The translations under genes were made by a program, and so were the position numbers. This document shows positions 54,101 through 62,416 of a stretch of 64,000 bases of DNA, piece by piece. This DNA is from Planctomycetota bacterium (GTDB lineage: Bacteria; Planctomycetota; Phycisphaerae; UBA1845; UTPLA1), in the NCBI GenBank assembly GCA_016235815.1, contig JACRIM010000058.1, forward strand, positions 222,041-286,040. The letters are read 5' to 3'. The notes beneath the pieces were generated by a model. The model did not search any database. It was not told the DNA's origin and was given only the letters and a program-made list of their open reading frames with translations. Each line of letters starts with the position of its first letter. The stretch's first letter is position 1.

Positions 54101-57100
54101 ACAATCACGGCGTTCATCGTTTCGACGGCCTTGAGGCGCATGTCGCCGGCCAGAACGGTTTTGTCATCCTTCTTTAATTCCTTGTCAGCCCACCACGGCA
54201 TGAACTTCGGGCCTTCTTCTTCCGTCGATCGCTTGGCGACCTTCAGGTATTCCGTCAGGATCGCAATCATTTCCGAAGCATCGACGTACTTCAGCGGGAC
54301 CATTTCCATGACCATCTTCGCGGCGTTGTCCACGTCGATGTCTTTCACGATGTCGTCGATCAACTCCTTCGTCTTCTCGGAGCAATAGACCAACAGCATG
54401 TTCGCCGAAGGCTCTGCGGTGATCGTGACCTGATTATCCGCGGCCTTGGCCGGCGGCTCGCCACCACGCATCCACGGCGGCGTGTTGCTCTGCTGATTCT
54501 TCAACCCCGCCTTCTTGTCGAAGAACGCTTGCAACGTCTTGGCAACTTCATCCGCAACGGCGTGTTTCAACGCAATCTTGTACATCTGCATTGCGCCGAT
54601 GGCCGGACTCTTCGACACCACGTCGATGACCTGCTCCTTGATCTTCGCATACTCGGCATCCGAGGCGAACACCAGCAGCGTGTTTGTCGGTTCGTGATAC
54701 TCGGCCTTCACACCCTCCTGCCCTTGCGGCGAGCCGTAGAGCTTGTTGATGTTCTCCACGACCGTTTTCGCCGGCACGAGATCGGGCATGGCGACGGTGA
54801 AGACCTTGCGGCCCTTCTCCACGTCAACCTTCTTCATCATTTCTTCGACTTCGCGGATGTATTCCTCGGTGGCGGTCACCACGAGACTGTTCGAGGCCAT
54901 GTCCGCGGCGATGGAGATCGGATACTTGCCCTGCTGATTCGCGATCGTCCGTGACTGAAACGCCTCCGTCAGCGCGCGGGCCATGGCATCGGCCTTGCCG
55001 TTGACCAGCGGGATAAACTTCGTGACCTTGATGTTCGTCTTGGTCACCGATGCCAGGATCGGATCGACGATCGACGCCTTAATCTCCGCCTGCTGCTTAG
55101 GCGTTGCCGTCACAACAACCAGATTCGCATCGGGGTTTGCTGAAACGACCGGCGCGATCACGCCCGTCGTCTTCGGGTCCACATTCTTGTACATCTCGGT
55201 GATGTTCGTTGCGAGTTGCGCTGCCTTGGCCTGGTCCGGCACGTTGTACGTCACCGTTGTCGGCCGCACCGATTCATCCGCCTCCTGATCGACGGCTCTT
55301 AGCACGTCGCCGATCAGCATGAACGTCACCGGGCCGCCCGTGACGATGAGCGAATTGGTCCGCGCATCGGGCACCACGCCGACGAGGTCGAGCTTCACGC
55401 CCGACAGCCCGCCGGTGGCCATCGCCTTGGTCATCATGTCGGTGAGTTTCTGGTTTACATCGACGGCCGACGCATGCTTGAGCGGGAACGACTTGACCTG
55501 CATGCCGCTCGGCTGCGTGTCCATGTCGCTCGCGACCTTCTTGATCTGTTCAAATACCTCGGGTGCGGCGTTGGCGACGTATACAGTGCCGTTGTTCTTG
55601 TTGCCCTTGATGGTCAGCGGCTGACCGCCCTTGCCCTTCTTGCCGGCACCGGTGAAGACTTCCTCTAGTTGCTTCGCTACGGTTTCGGCATCGGCCACTT
55701 TGATACGAATCATCTTTAGGTTTTGCGTGTCGGCAGCCTTGCCTTCGAGCGACTGAATCTGCCTGCCGATCTCTTCCATCTGCGGCGCCGGCGCCTTGAC
55801 GAGGATCGTGCCCGATGCGGCATCGGCGGTGATCACGATGTCCGATTCACGACCGCCGCCGACATAGATGCTCTTCAGCGCGGTCACGATTGAGTTCGCA
55901 TCGCCGGTAACGGGAAACTGCCGGACGCCGGAACCTTCCTGATCGACGTCGAGTTCTTTGATGACTTTTTCGACGCGCTCAAGGTCCTTCGACTGCCCCG
56001 CGAGGATGACGCTGTTCGTCCGCGAATCGGCGTTGACGCTGACGTTTCCGCCTCGACCGCGACCACGACCACCTTCGCCTCCACCACCGCCACCGGCCAC
56101 CTGTCCGGCGACATCTTTCACGATGGTGGCAATGTCGCTGGCGCGGGCGTGTTCAAGGGCGACGCGGCGCATCTCGGGCTTTGTGGTGTTTGTCTCTTTT
56201 TCGAGATCATCGATCAACTTACCAATAAGATCGAGCGTATCCGTCGGCCCCTGTGCAATGACCGTGTTGGTCTGTTCTTCTGCCGTCAGCTTCACTTCAT
56301 CCGCGGATACTGTTGCTGTCGCACCGGCTTGTCCCTGCTGCCCGGCCATCTGGAAAATCTGTTGCTGTGGCTGCCCTTCCTGCGGCTGCGGCTGCCCAGG
56401 CTGGCCAGGTCGTCCGGCGCGGTTTCCACCCCGCGTGCTAGGTTCAAGTCCCAGCACTTCACGCAGGCTCTGCACCACCTGTCCCGCCTCCAGGTTCTGC
56501 AACCGGAACATGCGAATATTCTTATTCGACGGCGGTACCTTCTGATCGATCGTCTTGAGCACGTCGATCACCAGTGGGATATCCTGCGGCGGTGCGACGA
56601 CGAGAATGCTCTTCGTCCGCACGTTCGGGATCGCCTTGATCCGGCTCGGCCCCGCCGGTTGCTGCATTTGCTGTTGCGGTTGACCCGGCTGTCCCGGTTG
56701 CGGCTGCTGACCCGGTTGCAATGGCTGCCCCGGAACCGGCGCCTTTCCCGGCTGCGGCGCGGCCGGCGCCGGCGCCATCGGAATCGCCGCGCCTCGCCCC
56801 TTTTTGCCGACGGCCGCTGCGCCCTGATTGAAAATCTGCTCGAGGAGTTGCGCGGCCTTGTTCACGTCTTCGTACTTGAGCGGGAATTGCCGAATCACAG
56901 GCGGTGCATCGCCTTCGGTTAATTCGTCAAGCAAATCTTCCATTTCTTCGAGGTCATCCTCAGAACCAAGAAAGATCAGCTTTCCGGTGTCCGGATCGAT
57001 AATGACCGTTGGCTCCATCGCAGCGTCCTTGGACTTGTCAGGTCCCTGCGAAGCGGACGTCTCCGGTTGTGCAACATGATTGTGCTGAGCGGTATCCTTT

Positions 57101-60100
57101 TCTGATGCGTCGTCTTTCGGAGTGTCGTAGACCGGGTCATCAAACGACGCGGTAATCAATGTTTCCAACGATGCCACCATGCCACCAGGAAGGGTGCATG
57201 CATTTTGGCGACAGATCGGACACGTCACCGGATCATGCATCGGCTCGGCCGATTGTGCAGGACACAGCGATGCAAGACTAAGGAGCAGGCTCGCGGGCAA
57301 CACGCACGGCGTGATCATCGACCGTGACGGTTGCGTCGTCGGCTCCGGTGGATCATCCGCGTGAATGTCAATCGTGGGGACGAGACCGGCGGTCATATCT
57401 CCGATGACCTTAACCTTGCGACCATCGGCCGACAGATAATTCTGCGAAATAATCTTGGCGGCCAGTGCCGGCGGTATTTTGCAATCGACAATTCGTTTGT
57501 TGTTGGTGATCCTGCCACTCTTGGGCACGTCATACATCGCCACCACATCCATCACCAATTGTTTCTGCGATGGCTTGCAATTCTTCACCAGCAGCGTCTT
57601 CTTGTTCGGTCCTTCGTCAACCTTGATCCCGGCCGATTTGCCTTCGGGATTCACGAGGTCTTCGACGTCGTAGGCGATGTCAAACGCATCCTTGTTCTTC
57701 AACGCGATGGTGAAGAACGGCTGCGCGCCCTCCTCCGGGCCGCCCTTGATTACGCTCGGATCCGCGAAGGCCAATGCAAGGAAACTCTCTACAATCTTCA
57801 GATCGCCCTCGACTTTTACTCCGACAAGCAGCGTGTTTTCATTCGTGTCGGCGTAGATCGTGATCGCCTCCGGCGCGGCCAATTGCGGCGGCGGCGGCGT
57901 GCCCGGGGCGCCGGCTGGCTTGGCACCGCCGGCCTTACCCGAAGGGCTCATCGCCAGCATGGCGCGAAGCTTCTTCTCATCTTCCTCCGCATCCTGCACG
58001 CGATACTTACGGAAGATCGGCTGGTCGTATGGCATGTCGATCTGGTCGAGCAACTGCAGGCACTTGGCTACCTGCTCCTGCGGACCTTCGAGGATGATCG
58101 TGCGGCCGCTCGGGAGAATGGTCATGCCGCCCGATGGTGATGCCGGCGCACCCGGAGCTTTCACCGCGGCGGACGCACCGCCACCACTGCTGGTCAGTGT
58201 CTTGAGAATCTCCGCGAGTTCATTCGCACCGCGGTTTTTGGCCTCCACGATCACGCGGGCCGTCTGCGACTTTTCCTCCATCTCGGTCACCAGTTTGTGA
58301 ATCTGCTCCATCTCTTTCGGAGGAGCCTGCACCAGCAGCGAGTTCGTGATCGGCTCGGCGACGATGCGAACACCGCCTCCCGATCCGCGCGAGGCGCCGG
58401 CAATTTGCGGCTGACCCGGCTGCACGACCGAAGACGGACCACCGCTCGAGGCTCCAACCGCCTGCATCAGAATCGGCGCGACCGACTCGGCCTTGGCGTG
58501 CGTCAATTTGATGACAGTCAGGTCGCCCTTGGTCGGGATATCCAACTGCTTGATGACCGGCTCGACCTTGCGGGTGAACTCCATCGACGCGTAAATCTGA
58601 ACGGCGTCGTTGAACTCGTCCGCGAGAAATGCGGCCTGCGGCGCGCCGGCGGGTTTGCCCGGCTGCTGCGGCGGCGGAGGGAACATCATCTTCAGCGTGT
58701 TGACGATGTCCGTCGCGTTGGCGTGTTGCAGTTTGATCGAGGTAAGTTTCGATTCGCCGATTCCGGTCTGCTCTTCAAGTTGCTTGATGAGCGGCTCGAT
58801 GCGCTCCCATTCGCGATCGCTCGCATACACGATCAGGTAGCCGCTTGCGTCGTCAGGCACGAAGCGCAGCGACGTGCCGCCGACCTGGCCCGGCTGGGGC
58901 TGGCGACCCGGCATCGGGGCCTTGGGCGGCACGATGCCCGGGGCGATCTGCGTGAGGATGTTGGAAAGATTGCTTGGCGTTGCATTCGAGAGCTTGACCA
59001 GGTGTTGCTTTGCCTCGTCGTCGGGCTTGACGTCCAGCTTCGCGATCGTGTCCTTGAGCTTCTGGAATTCCTGCTTCGACGCAGACACCAGCAGCGATGT
59101 GCCCGTTACCGCGGCAATCTTGGTCGGCTGCTGACCCGGCTTGGGTTGCGGAGGGAAGAGCGTCGTAATCGTCGTTGCAATGGCCCCGGCATCGGCATTT
59201 TTCAGGTCCACGATCTCCGTCACGGTGTTTTCATCCGGCTTGTCCCACTCTCGGACGAGCTTCTCCGCCGAGTCGAGGCCTTCCTGCGTGCCGACGAGGA
59301 TGACCGAGTTCGACCCGGGATCGGCGAAACAATCGCGTCGCGCAGCCGCCTTGCGCTCCGGCGTCACATGAACGGTCGGATCGGAGATCAACTCCTGCTG
59401 CTCGCGGGCAAAGATCTGCTTGATGAGCATGGTCATCTGATTCGCGTCGGCGAAATGCAGCTTCACGATGCGCATGTCGAGCGCGGCCGGCCCGGTGCCG
59501 GTGTCCAGTTTCTCGATCATCTGCGAAATTTCATCCAAAGCCCGCTGGGAGGCGATCACGATCAGCTTGTTGTTCTTCACGTCGGGGATGATGTCGATTC
59601 TCTTCGCTGTTTCGGCTTTCGGATCAACGCCCGGCCCGCGCCCCGGCTGCACCGCGCCGCCGGCCGTCGCTGGAAAGACCTGCCTCAGCATGTTTTGAAT
59701 GTCCGTCGCCTTCGCGACCTTCAACTCAAACGTCCGCTGCGGCCGAGAGTCCGGGTCTTGAGGTCCAGACATGCCGGTCAGCTTGCTTACCACTTCGCGG
59801 AATCGATGATGCTCCATGACGATTCCGGTCAACTCGATGACATCGCCCTTGCACTGAGTGCCATAGGTGTCTGAGAAGAGTGGACGGAATTCCTCAATGA
59901 TCTCATAGCAGCTCCATCCCTTCGGCGTGGGCAGGTTCACCATGACGATGTCAAAGTCATCCAGCCTGGCCGAATCCATCTCCTCGAACGACCGAAACAT
60001 CCGCTCCGGCGGAATCTCGCGCATGAGATCGGGCAATCGCTTGATCGTGAGGTAGTTGTCCTGCCGGTGGATCAGGTACTTGTTGACGGGGCGACTCAGC

Positions 60101-60867
60101 AGCAACTCATTTAGTTGATGCAGCGCCTCGTTGTACGTCATCACCCGCGGGCTGCGGAAGGTCATGTTGTCCGTCAGCGGCGGATCGGGCTGATTGAGGA
60201 ACGGCAACCCGCTCATTCTCGCGAAATCCGTGAGCACATCGCTCCACGGCATCGCCTGATAGTCGAAGCGATAGGTCTTCGATTCCGGATTCGGCGGACC
60301 CACTTCAAAACGAATCGTCGTCTGCGTCTCGCCCAAATCAGAGGCCGGTGTCGTGGGAGCTGCGTCGGCCGCGCCCGCAGGCGGTGTCGCGCCGGGCTTG
60401 GCCCCCGGCGTCGGAGTCGCCTGCTTCGGCGCCCCGGCAGGAGGCGGAATCACGGCCGACGGTTTTGGATTCGTCGTCCGCACGGGCATCTCCGGTCCCT
60501 TTTTTTCATTCTTGGTTTGAACGGGTTTTTCTTGCGGTGGCGGCGGCACCGCGCCCGGCTTCGTTGGCGCACCCGGTTTCGTGCCGGGCGTGGGCTTCAC
60601 GCCCGTGCCCTTGCGAGGGTGTTCCTCTGGTTGCGGTTTCGCCGCCTTGCCCTCGGCCTCCATCACCGCGCGCTTCGCGGCCTCGATCTCGTCGTCCGAT
60701 GGCGCCGCGGGCTTCTTCACCTCCGTTGAGGCGGGCTGCGTCGTCGCCGGCGCGGCGGGCTGCGTGGTCTGCGCGACAACCGTCGCTCCACACCAGAATA
60801 AGAGGGTGAGCGCGATCATGAGTCCGTGTATTGTTCGTGTCGTCATATCAGTTCGCCTTGCGGTCAT
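48163..60867 (-). CDS. Giant multi-N-domain secretin (PilQ/GspD-like), about 4,234 residues
   Basis: This is one uninterrupted frame. A signal peptide ends near 'TVVAQ'. A Pro/Ala/Lys-rich linker follows, then an N0-like domain (about residues 195-279; 'YRFDYQAMPWSDVLTDFARMS'). After it come roughly 36-39 N1-like repeats of 75-110 residues, each ending in the pattern 'D.RTN.LIV.A......I..LI..LD'. A single secretin barrel domain (about 3880-4122) contains 'VMIQVVIAEVSLND', 'VGVILTVEPHINPDGYV', 'NVAVRDGETVVIGGLI' and 'VPVLGDIPGLGILFR'. The ATG at 60867 has GGAGG 8 bases upstream; 60909 and 60846 are alternatives. Usual secretins have 2-4 N domains. Internal signal-peptide-like segments occur at nt 57318 and 53364. 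It lies 19 bases after the PilO-PilP gene. Confidence 0.88.
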   Translation of the reverse strand: MTARRTDMTTRTIHGLMIALTLLFWCGATVVAQTTQPAAPATTQPASTEVKKPAAPSDDEIEAAKRAVMEAEGKAAKPQPEEHPRKGTGVKPTPGTKPGAPTKPGAVPPPPQEKPVQTKNEKKGPEMPVRTTNPKPSAVIPPPAGAPKQATPTPGAKPGATPPAGAADAAPTTPASDLGETQTTIRFEVGPPNPESKTYRFDYQAMPWSDVLTDFARMSGLPFLNQPDPPLTDNMTFRSPRVMTYNEALHQLNELLLSRPVNKYLIHRQDNYLTIKRLPDLMREIPPERMFRSFEEMDSARLDDFDIVMVNLPTPKGWSCYEIIEEFRPLFSDTYGTQCKGDVIELTGIVMEHHRFREVVSKLTGMSGPQDPDSRPQRTFELKVAKATDIQNMLRQVFPATAGGAVQPGRGPGVDPKAETAKRIDIIPDVKNNKLIVIASQRALDEISQMIEKLDTGTGPAALDMRIVKLHFADANQMTMLIKQIFAREQQELISDPTVHVTPERKAAARRDCFADPGSNSVILVGTQEGLDSAEKLVREWDKPDENTVTEIVDLKNADAGAIATTITTLFPPQPKPGQQPTKIAAVTGTSLLVSASKQEFQKLKDTIAKLDVKPDDEAKQHLVKLSNATPSNLSNILTQIAPGIVPPKAPMPGRQPQPGQVGGTSLRFVPDDASGYLIVYASDREWERIEPLIKQLEEQTGIGESKLTSIKLQHANATDIVNTLKMMFPPPPQQPGKPAGAPQAAFLADEFNDAVQIYASMEFTRKVEPVIKQLDIPTKGDLTVIKLTHAKAESVAPILMQAVGASSGGPSSVVQPGQPQIAGASRGSGGGVRIVAEPITNSLLVQAPPKEMEQIHKLVTEMEEKSQTARVIVEAKNRGANELAEILKTLTSSGGGASAAVKAPGAPASPSGGMTILPSGRTIILEGPQEQVAKCLQLLDQIDMPYDQPIFRKYRVQDAEEDEKKLRAMLAMSPSGKAGGAKPAGAPGTPPPPQLAAPEAITIYADTNENTLLVGVKVEGDLKIVESFLALAFADPSVIKGGPEEGAQPFFTIALKNKDAFDIAYDVEDLVNPEGKSAGIKVDEGPNKKTLLVKNCKPSQKQLVMDVVAMYDVPKSGRITNNKRIVDCKIPPALAAKIISQNYLSADGRKVKVIGDMTAGLVPTIDIHADDPPEPTTQPSRSMITPCVLPASLLLSLASLCPAQSAEPMHDPVTCPICRQNACTLPGGMVASLETLITASFDDPVYDTPKDDASEKDTAQHNHVAQPETSASQGPDKSKDAAMEPTVIIDPDTGKLIFLGSEDDLEEMEDLLDELTEGDAPPVIRQFPLKYEDVNKAAQLLEQIFNQGAAAVGKKGRGAAIPMAPAPAAPQPGKAPVPGQPLQPGQQPQPGQPGQPQQQMQQPAGPSRIKAIPNVRTKSILVVAPPQDIPLVIDVLKTIDQKVPPSNKNIRMFRLQNLEAGQVVQSLREVLGLEPSTRGGNRAGRPGQPGQPQPQEGQPQQQIFQMAGQQGQAGATATVSADEVKLTAEEQTNTVIAQGPTDTLDLIGKLIDDLEKETNTTKPEMRRVALEHARASDIATIVKDVAGQVAGGGGGGEGGRGRGRGGNVSVNADSRTNSVILAGQSKDLERVEKVIKELDVDQEGSGVRQFPVTGDANSIVTALKSIYVGGGRESDIVITADAASGTILVKAPAPQMEEIGRQIQSLEGKAADTQNLKMIRIKVADAETVAKQLEEVFTGAGKKGKGGQPLTIKGNKNNGTVYVANAAPEVFEQIKKVASDMDTQPSGMQVKSFPLKHASAVDVNQKLTDMMTKAMATGGLSGVKLDLVGVVPDARTNSLIVTGGPVTFMLIGDVLRAVDQEADESVRPTTVTYNVPDQAKAAQLATNITEMYKNVDPKTTGVIAPVVSANPDANLVVVTATPKQQAEIKASIVDPILASVTKTNIKVTKFIPLVNGKADAMARALTEAFQSRTIANQQGKYPISIAADMASNSLVVTATEEYIREVEEMMKKVDVEKGRKVFTVAMPDLVPAKTVVENINKLYGSPQGQEGVKAEYHEPTNTLLVFASDAEYAKIKEQVIDVVSKSPAIGAMQMYKIALKHAVADEVAKTLQAFFDKKAGLKNQQSNTPPWMRGGEPPAKAADNQVTITAEPSANMLLVYCSEKTKELIDDIVKDIDVDNAAKMVMEMVPLKYVDASEMIAILTEYLKVAKRSTEEEGPKFMPWWADKELKKDDKTVLAGDMRLKAVETMNAVIVVGKREGVDDTIAKIKELDVERKEGTVDVPTRIALKNGNASDIAGTLNRVFNDPNRTDKSKGATYKAPVIVAEDATNSIIVRATAGDFGQIKGMIESLDLELKEDGTGAVRILPVPAGRGVEELARLIEAQLNDAENNKKLLVKDYKPSMVKIGADTRANALLVSGSKAKYEEAQRLVNELVAMAPTGGTTRRVINLKSMSPQQVKQLLEQIQKGPQSGTTGASNRGARSDAGWTRSRRDERERSSMRTAYGLSLPVLMTQIVLNTAVAQTQLAQAPPKKDVTPPTATIRSRTPSSQPAEPQIDAAQLERMKALAGQGIDPSQMSDSAKEALYKKFSGAPIGVTEAGQDTVVIEANDADMDVVISIIEMLDKVTATKRLEYVTLKNARAQELAKTLTDVFSKVEKKGERQPRPEDKVDIVADPRTNGLYIAATEEKMAQALELIRKNEEAAPSSEKNVKSFQLKNRRVMEAGEILKKMVAAYLKQKGITDPSQIGIELDPQTNTILVTGGETDLQFVEKLVGSLDAELPQTEEGKQQPVGEADVMIIPLRVAQADTLGTLLNELLKKAATGDTPMKDFIRRFRLLDDKGEPLATVNLDRPIVIFGDKDSNSLIIASTKQNCLIMKQVALAFDKEPARAEVVHKMIALKYAESSEVEDRLKKLLTDSEALTQRPGKGDKSGIPDGPAGALVFKAVVSADARTNQILIVARPEELKILEDLVARLDVKGSDVMPFELVRLEYASATGLETALTDMMKARAEILPKGTGPNAGKNETVIIKGDPRSRSLIISANQSRREEIKELIKKLDIPATALIEDIRTITLKKTTATDLAEKLKKLWEQRQQQQSEGSKGLKLETPAIVADERSNSLIVAASKGDFEAIKSVVDKIESLELNPMANIYLVRLKHNSAKTLEPAFTGLFEKRAEMRTVDGKPRPEDKVAIKVDEVTNTLLFVGSRENYDVMMEKIGALDQEIGVQAIVEFFVCTNVGAGRVKDTIDQLFKDGVFKPGVASDSPGTKDRAKVTTTVDERSNIIMVSAAPENMELVREIYKRMNSVTTPWDVAITKLIIIEHGDAVKIAAQVLDYFEKLKKIREEEASSTTKSKGGFGVTVFADERSNRIVLGGTKDGIDSAVELVKKLDVPPGTPGQLVEVYRLTEASAAKVGETVKKIFEERNKPRGGDTGSKVPNIAVSIEVEATTNSLVVNASREDHILVKDLLARLDRPSTVLEMAKVIPLEKASAEKVKKILDELYQSGGSSGSGGTGSSGGGKGIGVIEDKRTNAVVVTAPPGELENIVKLVERLDQSEVKGGAEIGVFPCNNEDAKKMAELLNSILTGETTVSSSSGSSGSRSSSSSGAGGSGKVSDEAREVASMVLSFATTDERGKELFLKTIRENVQITYNERTNSIIAIAPPSSLKLIRQLIKRLDEIQMRSVLVKVFLLRNADATKMVEQLEKMFAQDEGSQSQEEFQQNRSISVEGGTTATGGAPTAASQGGPTSKGTFGRPKSTFVADERTNAIIVAGWPEDIDVVADVIDQLDSRSIQDRENMVIALNNATAEDVEAALTSYFEAETNRLSDLQDFVSPQRRMEQEVSIVPHPESNQLLVSVSPRYKQQVLTLVEQLDRPPPQVMIQVVIAEVSLNDRFEMGLEFALQELRFSETAVANPNGILQSSHFDVVGGTDLGAAGSGLGGFSFTITGEDFNFLVRALQADSRLEVIQRPMIMCQDNQEANISIGQSVPLLQGSVSSGFGGGITSTVQYQDVGVILTVEPHINPDGYVYLLVEPEISNVSDSNVQIAPGSFAPIINRRTASTNVAVRDGETVVIGGLITTAENESESKVPVLGDIPGLGILFRTTTRTKSKTELLIAMTPHVVRTVEDARRISIDKRDESGIITDSQKQSPLFEKLQVKPESVDEWIDTEPTPPEEAFEQPGPHKAEPAKEEGEKKKYGPQAPKYGPLVPPGDDVVARRTTDPSRPPTGVMP
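48500..49230 (-). other. Secretin barrel domain coding segment
   Basis: This is the only secretin (PF00263-type) domain in the giant frame. It holds the barrel strands, a Gly/Ser-rich lip region ('GSVSSGFGGGITSTVQYQDVG') and the terminal 'TELLIAMTPHVV'. About 110 residues of Pro/Glu/Lys-rich tail follow it, possibly an S-domain-like or lipoprotein-binding tail. Confidence 0.85.
53365..57318 (-). repeat. Middle block of N1-like repeats, beginning with a signal-peptide-like segment
   Basis: The block begins at an in-frame ATG (57318) followed by 'MITPCVLPASLLLSLASLCP' and 'AQSAEP', which looks like a secretory signal. A short Cys motif, 'CPICRQNAC', and about 14 N1-like repeats follow. Before the next block the reading becomes Arg/Ser-rich ('RSDAGWTRSRRDERERSS'), like translated spacer DNA. 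It contains no N0 or barrel domain. Confidence 0.7.
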
Positions 60868-60886
60868 GTCACGCGCCTCCGCGGCC

Positions 60887-62416
60887 CTATTGTCTTGTCC
60901 ACGCGTCAATTGCCGTGGCCAGTTCCTGTTCTTCCTGAGCTTCCAACTTCACGCGATCCGTGAACTTCTTACCGAGGGGGTACAGATAGAAGTTTCCGCT
61001 CGGCATCTTCACCACGCCTCCCAGCGGATGCACAGCCAGTAAGACGCCGCCATCCACCGTTGCCGGCTCGCCCGCACGAATCACTTTTCTCGTGCCGCTG
61101 GCGTTGGCGATCATTTCCTGCGTCCCCTCATAAGTAACGAGGCCCGTGACCACCGCCCCCGCGTCGGCCGGCGGATCGTTCACGGGCTTGGACGCCTCGG
61201 CGATCGATTCAACCGGCTCCACGGGCACGGTATACGTCTGCTTACTCGCGGACGGGGAAAAGGTCGCAGGTGCCGCCTTCTTACCGGATGCATAGGTGGC
61301 TGTAATTTGCAGATTCTTGCACGGATAGGCCTCCAAATCCTCCTTCGTGGCACCCTTCACGCGAATGGTGGGCTTGGTCTTGGCCGCGCCTTCCTTTGGC
61401 GTCACGGTGATTTCGATGTCCACCGCGTCCTTGTCCTTATTGTCCACCGCGAGGTCGACGACTTCGGGCGGCGGCGCGGGACTATGCACGGCCACCAAAT
61501 AAGTGAAGTCCTTCTTCGTGTTGAAGTCGAACTGCTCAGGCCCGAACGCCTTGCCGTCGGCATAGGCGCCCTTGATGACGACGACATCGCCCTTCTTCGT
61601 GTACGTTCGTTGCGTCTTGCTCGGCAGTGTGTCGACCACTTCCTCGTTCAGTTTTCCATCCCAGAGAAAGGCGACACGCAACGCGACCGTCTTCCAATCC
61701 TGATTGTCTACGATGATTGCATTCGTCGGCGGAGGTACATAGGGACGGAAGATCAGTCGATCCGCGAGCAAGGGTAGATCGTCCGCCGATTTCGGATTCG
61801 GCCGCGCCGGACCCATCGCCGGATCGACCTCCATCGGCAACGTTGCCGCATCCGCCGCTTCCGGGATCGCCTTCTTGTCAATCTTTGGCGGCACCGGCGT
61901 CTCGATGGTCAGTTCCAATTTCACTTCGTCGCGGCCGCGCCCCTTCTGCAGAATGGGCGACCACGCGATCTTCGAGATCTGGCACAGGCTTGGGGTGCGG
62001 TAGAGGTCAAGCACGCACGCCAGCATTTCGCTAAATCGGCCTTCAAGCGTAAAGCGATAGCCCACGGCCTCGATGCCAGACTTGCTTCCGATCTTCATCC
62101 CGCCCGCCGGCGCGACCGACGTCACCGTGATCGTGCGATTCTTGGCAATGGCTTTGAGGTCCTGGCCGAATCGATTGAGCGCCTCGGCGGAGTCATACGA
62201 GTAAGTCCGCGCGATCAGGTCGCGCCATCGCCGCGCCAAATTTTCGCGCGAGCGAATCACACCCTTGAGGCGATTCGTCTCGGTGGTGAATTTGGCGATT
62301 TTGTCGTTTGCCTCGGCGATCGGGTTTATAAACAAGAACTTCACGCCGCTGTAAACGACAAAGACGCCAACGATGGCGCCGACCAGAATGAGCAGTTTCT
62401 TTTCGCGGGGGTTCAT
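60887..62416 (-). CDS. PilO-PilP fusion (GspM/GspC-like) inner-membrane alignment protein
   Basis: This is a 509-residue protein. A short cytoplasmic start and one membrane helix (about 7-30; 'LLILVGAIVGVFVVYSGVKFLF') are followed by a coiled coil (about 36-70) and a PilO-type ferredoxin-like domain ('GYRFTLEGRFSEMLACVLDLYRTPSLCQISKIAW' as adjoining stretches). A long middle region (about 210-420) may contain Ig-like folds. The C-terminal domain (about 425-495; 'VVTGLVTYEGTQEMIANASG' to 'VHPLGGVVKMPSGNFYLYPLG') looks like the PilP/GspC homology region that binds secretin N0. The ATG overlaps the PilM-PilN stop by 4 bases. Fusion of O and P would fix their stoichiometry at 1:1. Confidence 0.8.
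   Translation of the reverse strand: MNPREKKLLILVGAIVGVFVVYSGVKFLFINPIAEANDKIAKFTTETNRLKGVIRSRENLARRWRDLIARTYSYDSAEALNRFGQDLKAIAKNRTITVTSVAPAGGMKIGSKSGIEAVGYRFTLEGRFSEMLACVLDLYRTPSLCQISKIAWSPILQKGRGRDEVKLELTIETPVPPKIDKKAIPEAADAATLPMEVDPAMGPARPNPKSADDLPLLADRLIFRPYVPPPTNAIIVDNQDWKTVALRVAFLWDGKLNEEVVDTLPSKTQRTYTKKGDVVVIKGAYADGKAFGPEQFDFNTKKDFTYLVAVHSPAPPPEVVDLAVDNKDKDAVDIEITVTPKEGAAKTKPTIRVKGATKEDLEAYPCKNLQITATYASGKKAAPATFSPSASKQTYTVPVEPVESIAEASKPVNDPPADAGAVVTGLVTYEGTQEMIANASGTRKVIRAGEPATVDGGVLLAVHPLGGVVKMPSGNFYLYPLGKKFTDRVKLEAQEEQELATAIDAWTRQ

Noticed and set aside
58297-59874. A 525-codon plus-strand open frame, and others such as 57331-58140 and 51571-52521, opposite the giant secretin
   Set aside because: They lie antisense to the secretin, are rich in Arg/His/Leu with no family motifs, and reflect the repeated GC-rich codons of the other strand.
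48163-60867. Repeat region considered as a CRISPR or tandem DNA repeat
   Set aside because: The repetition is at protein level with divergent DNA and no constant spacer pattern.
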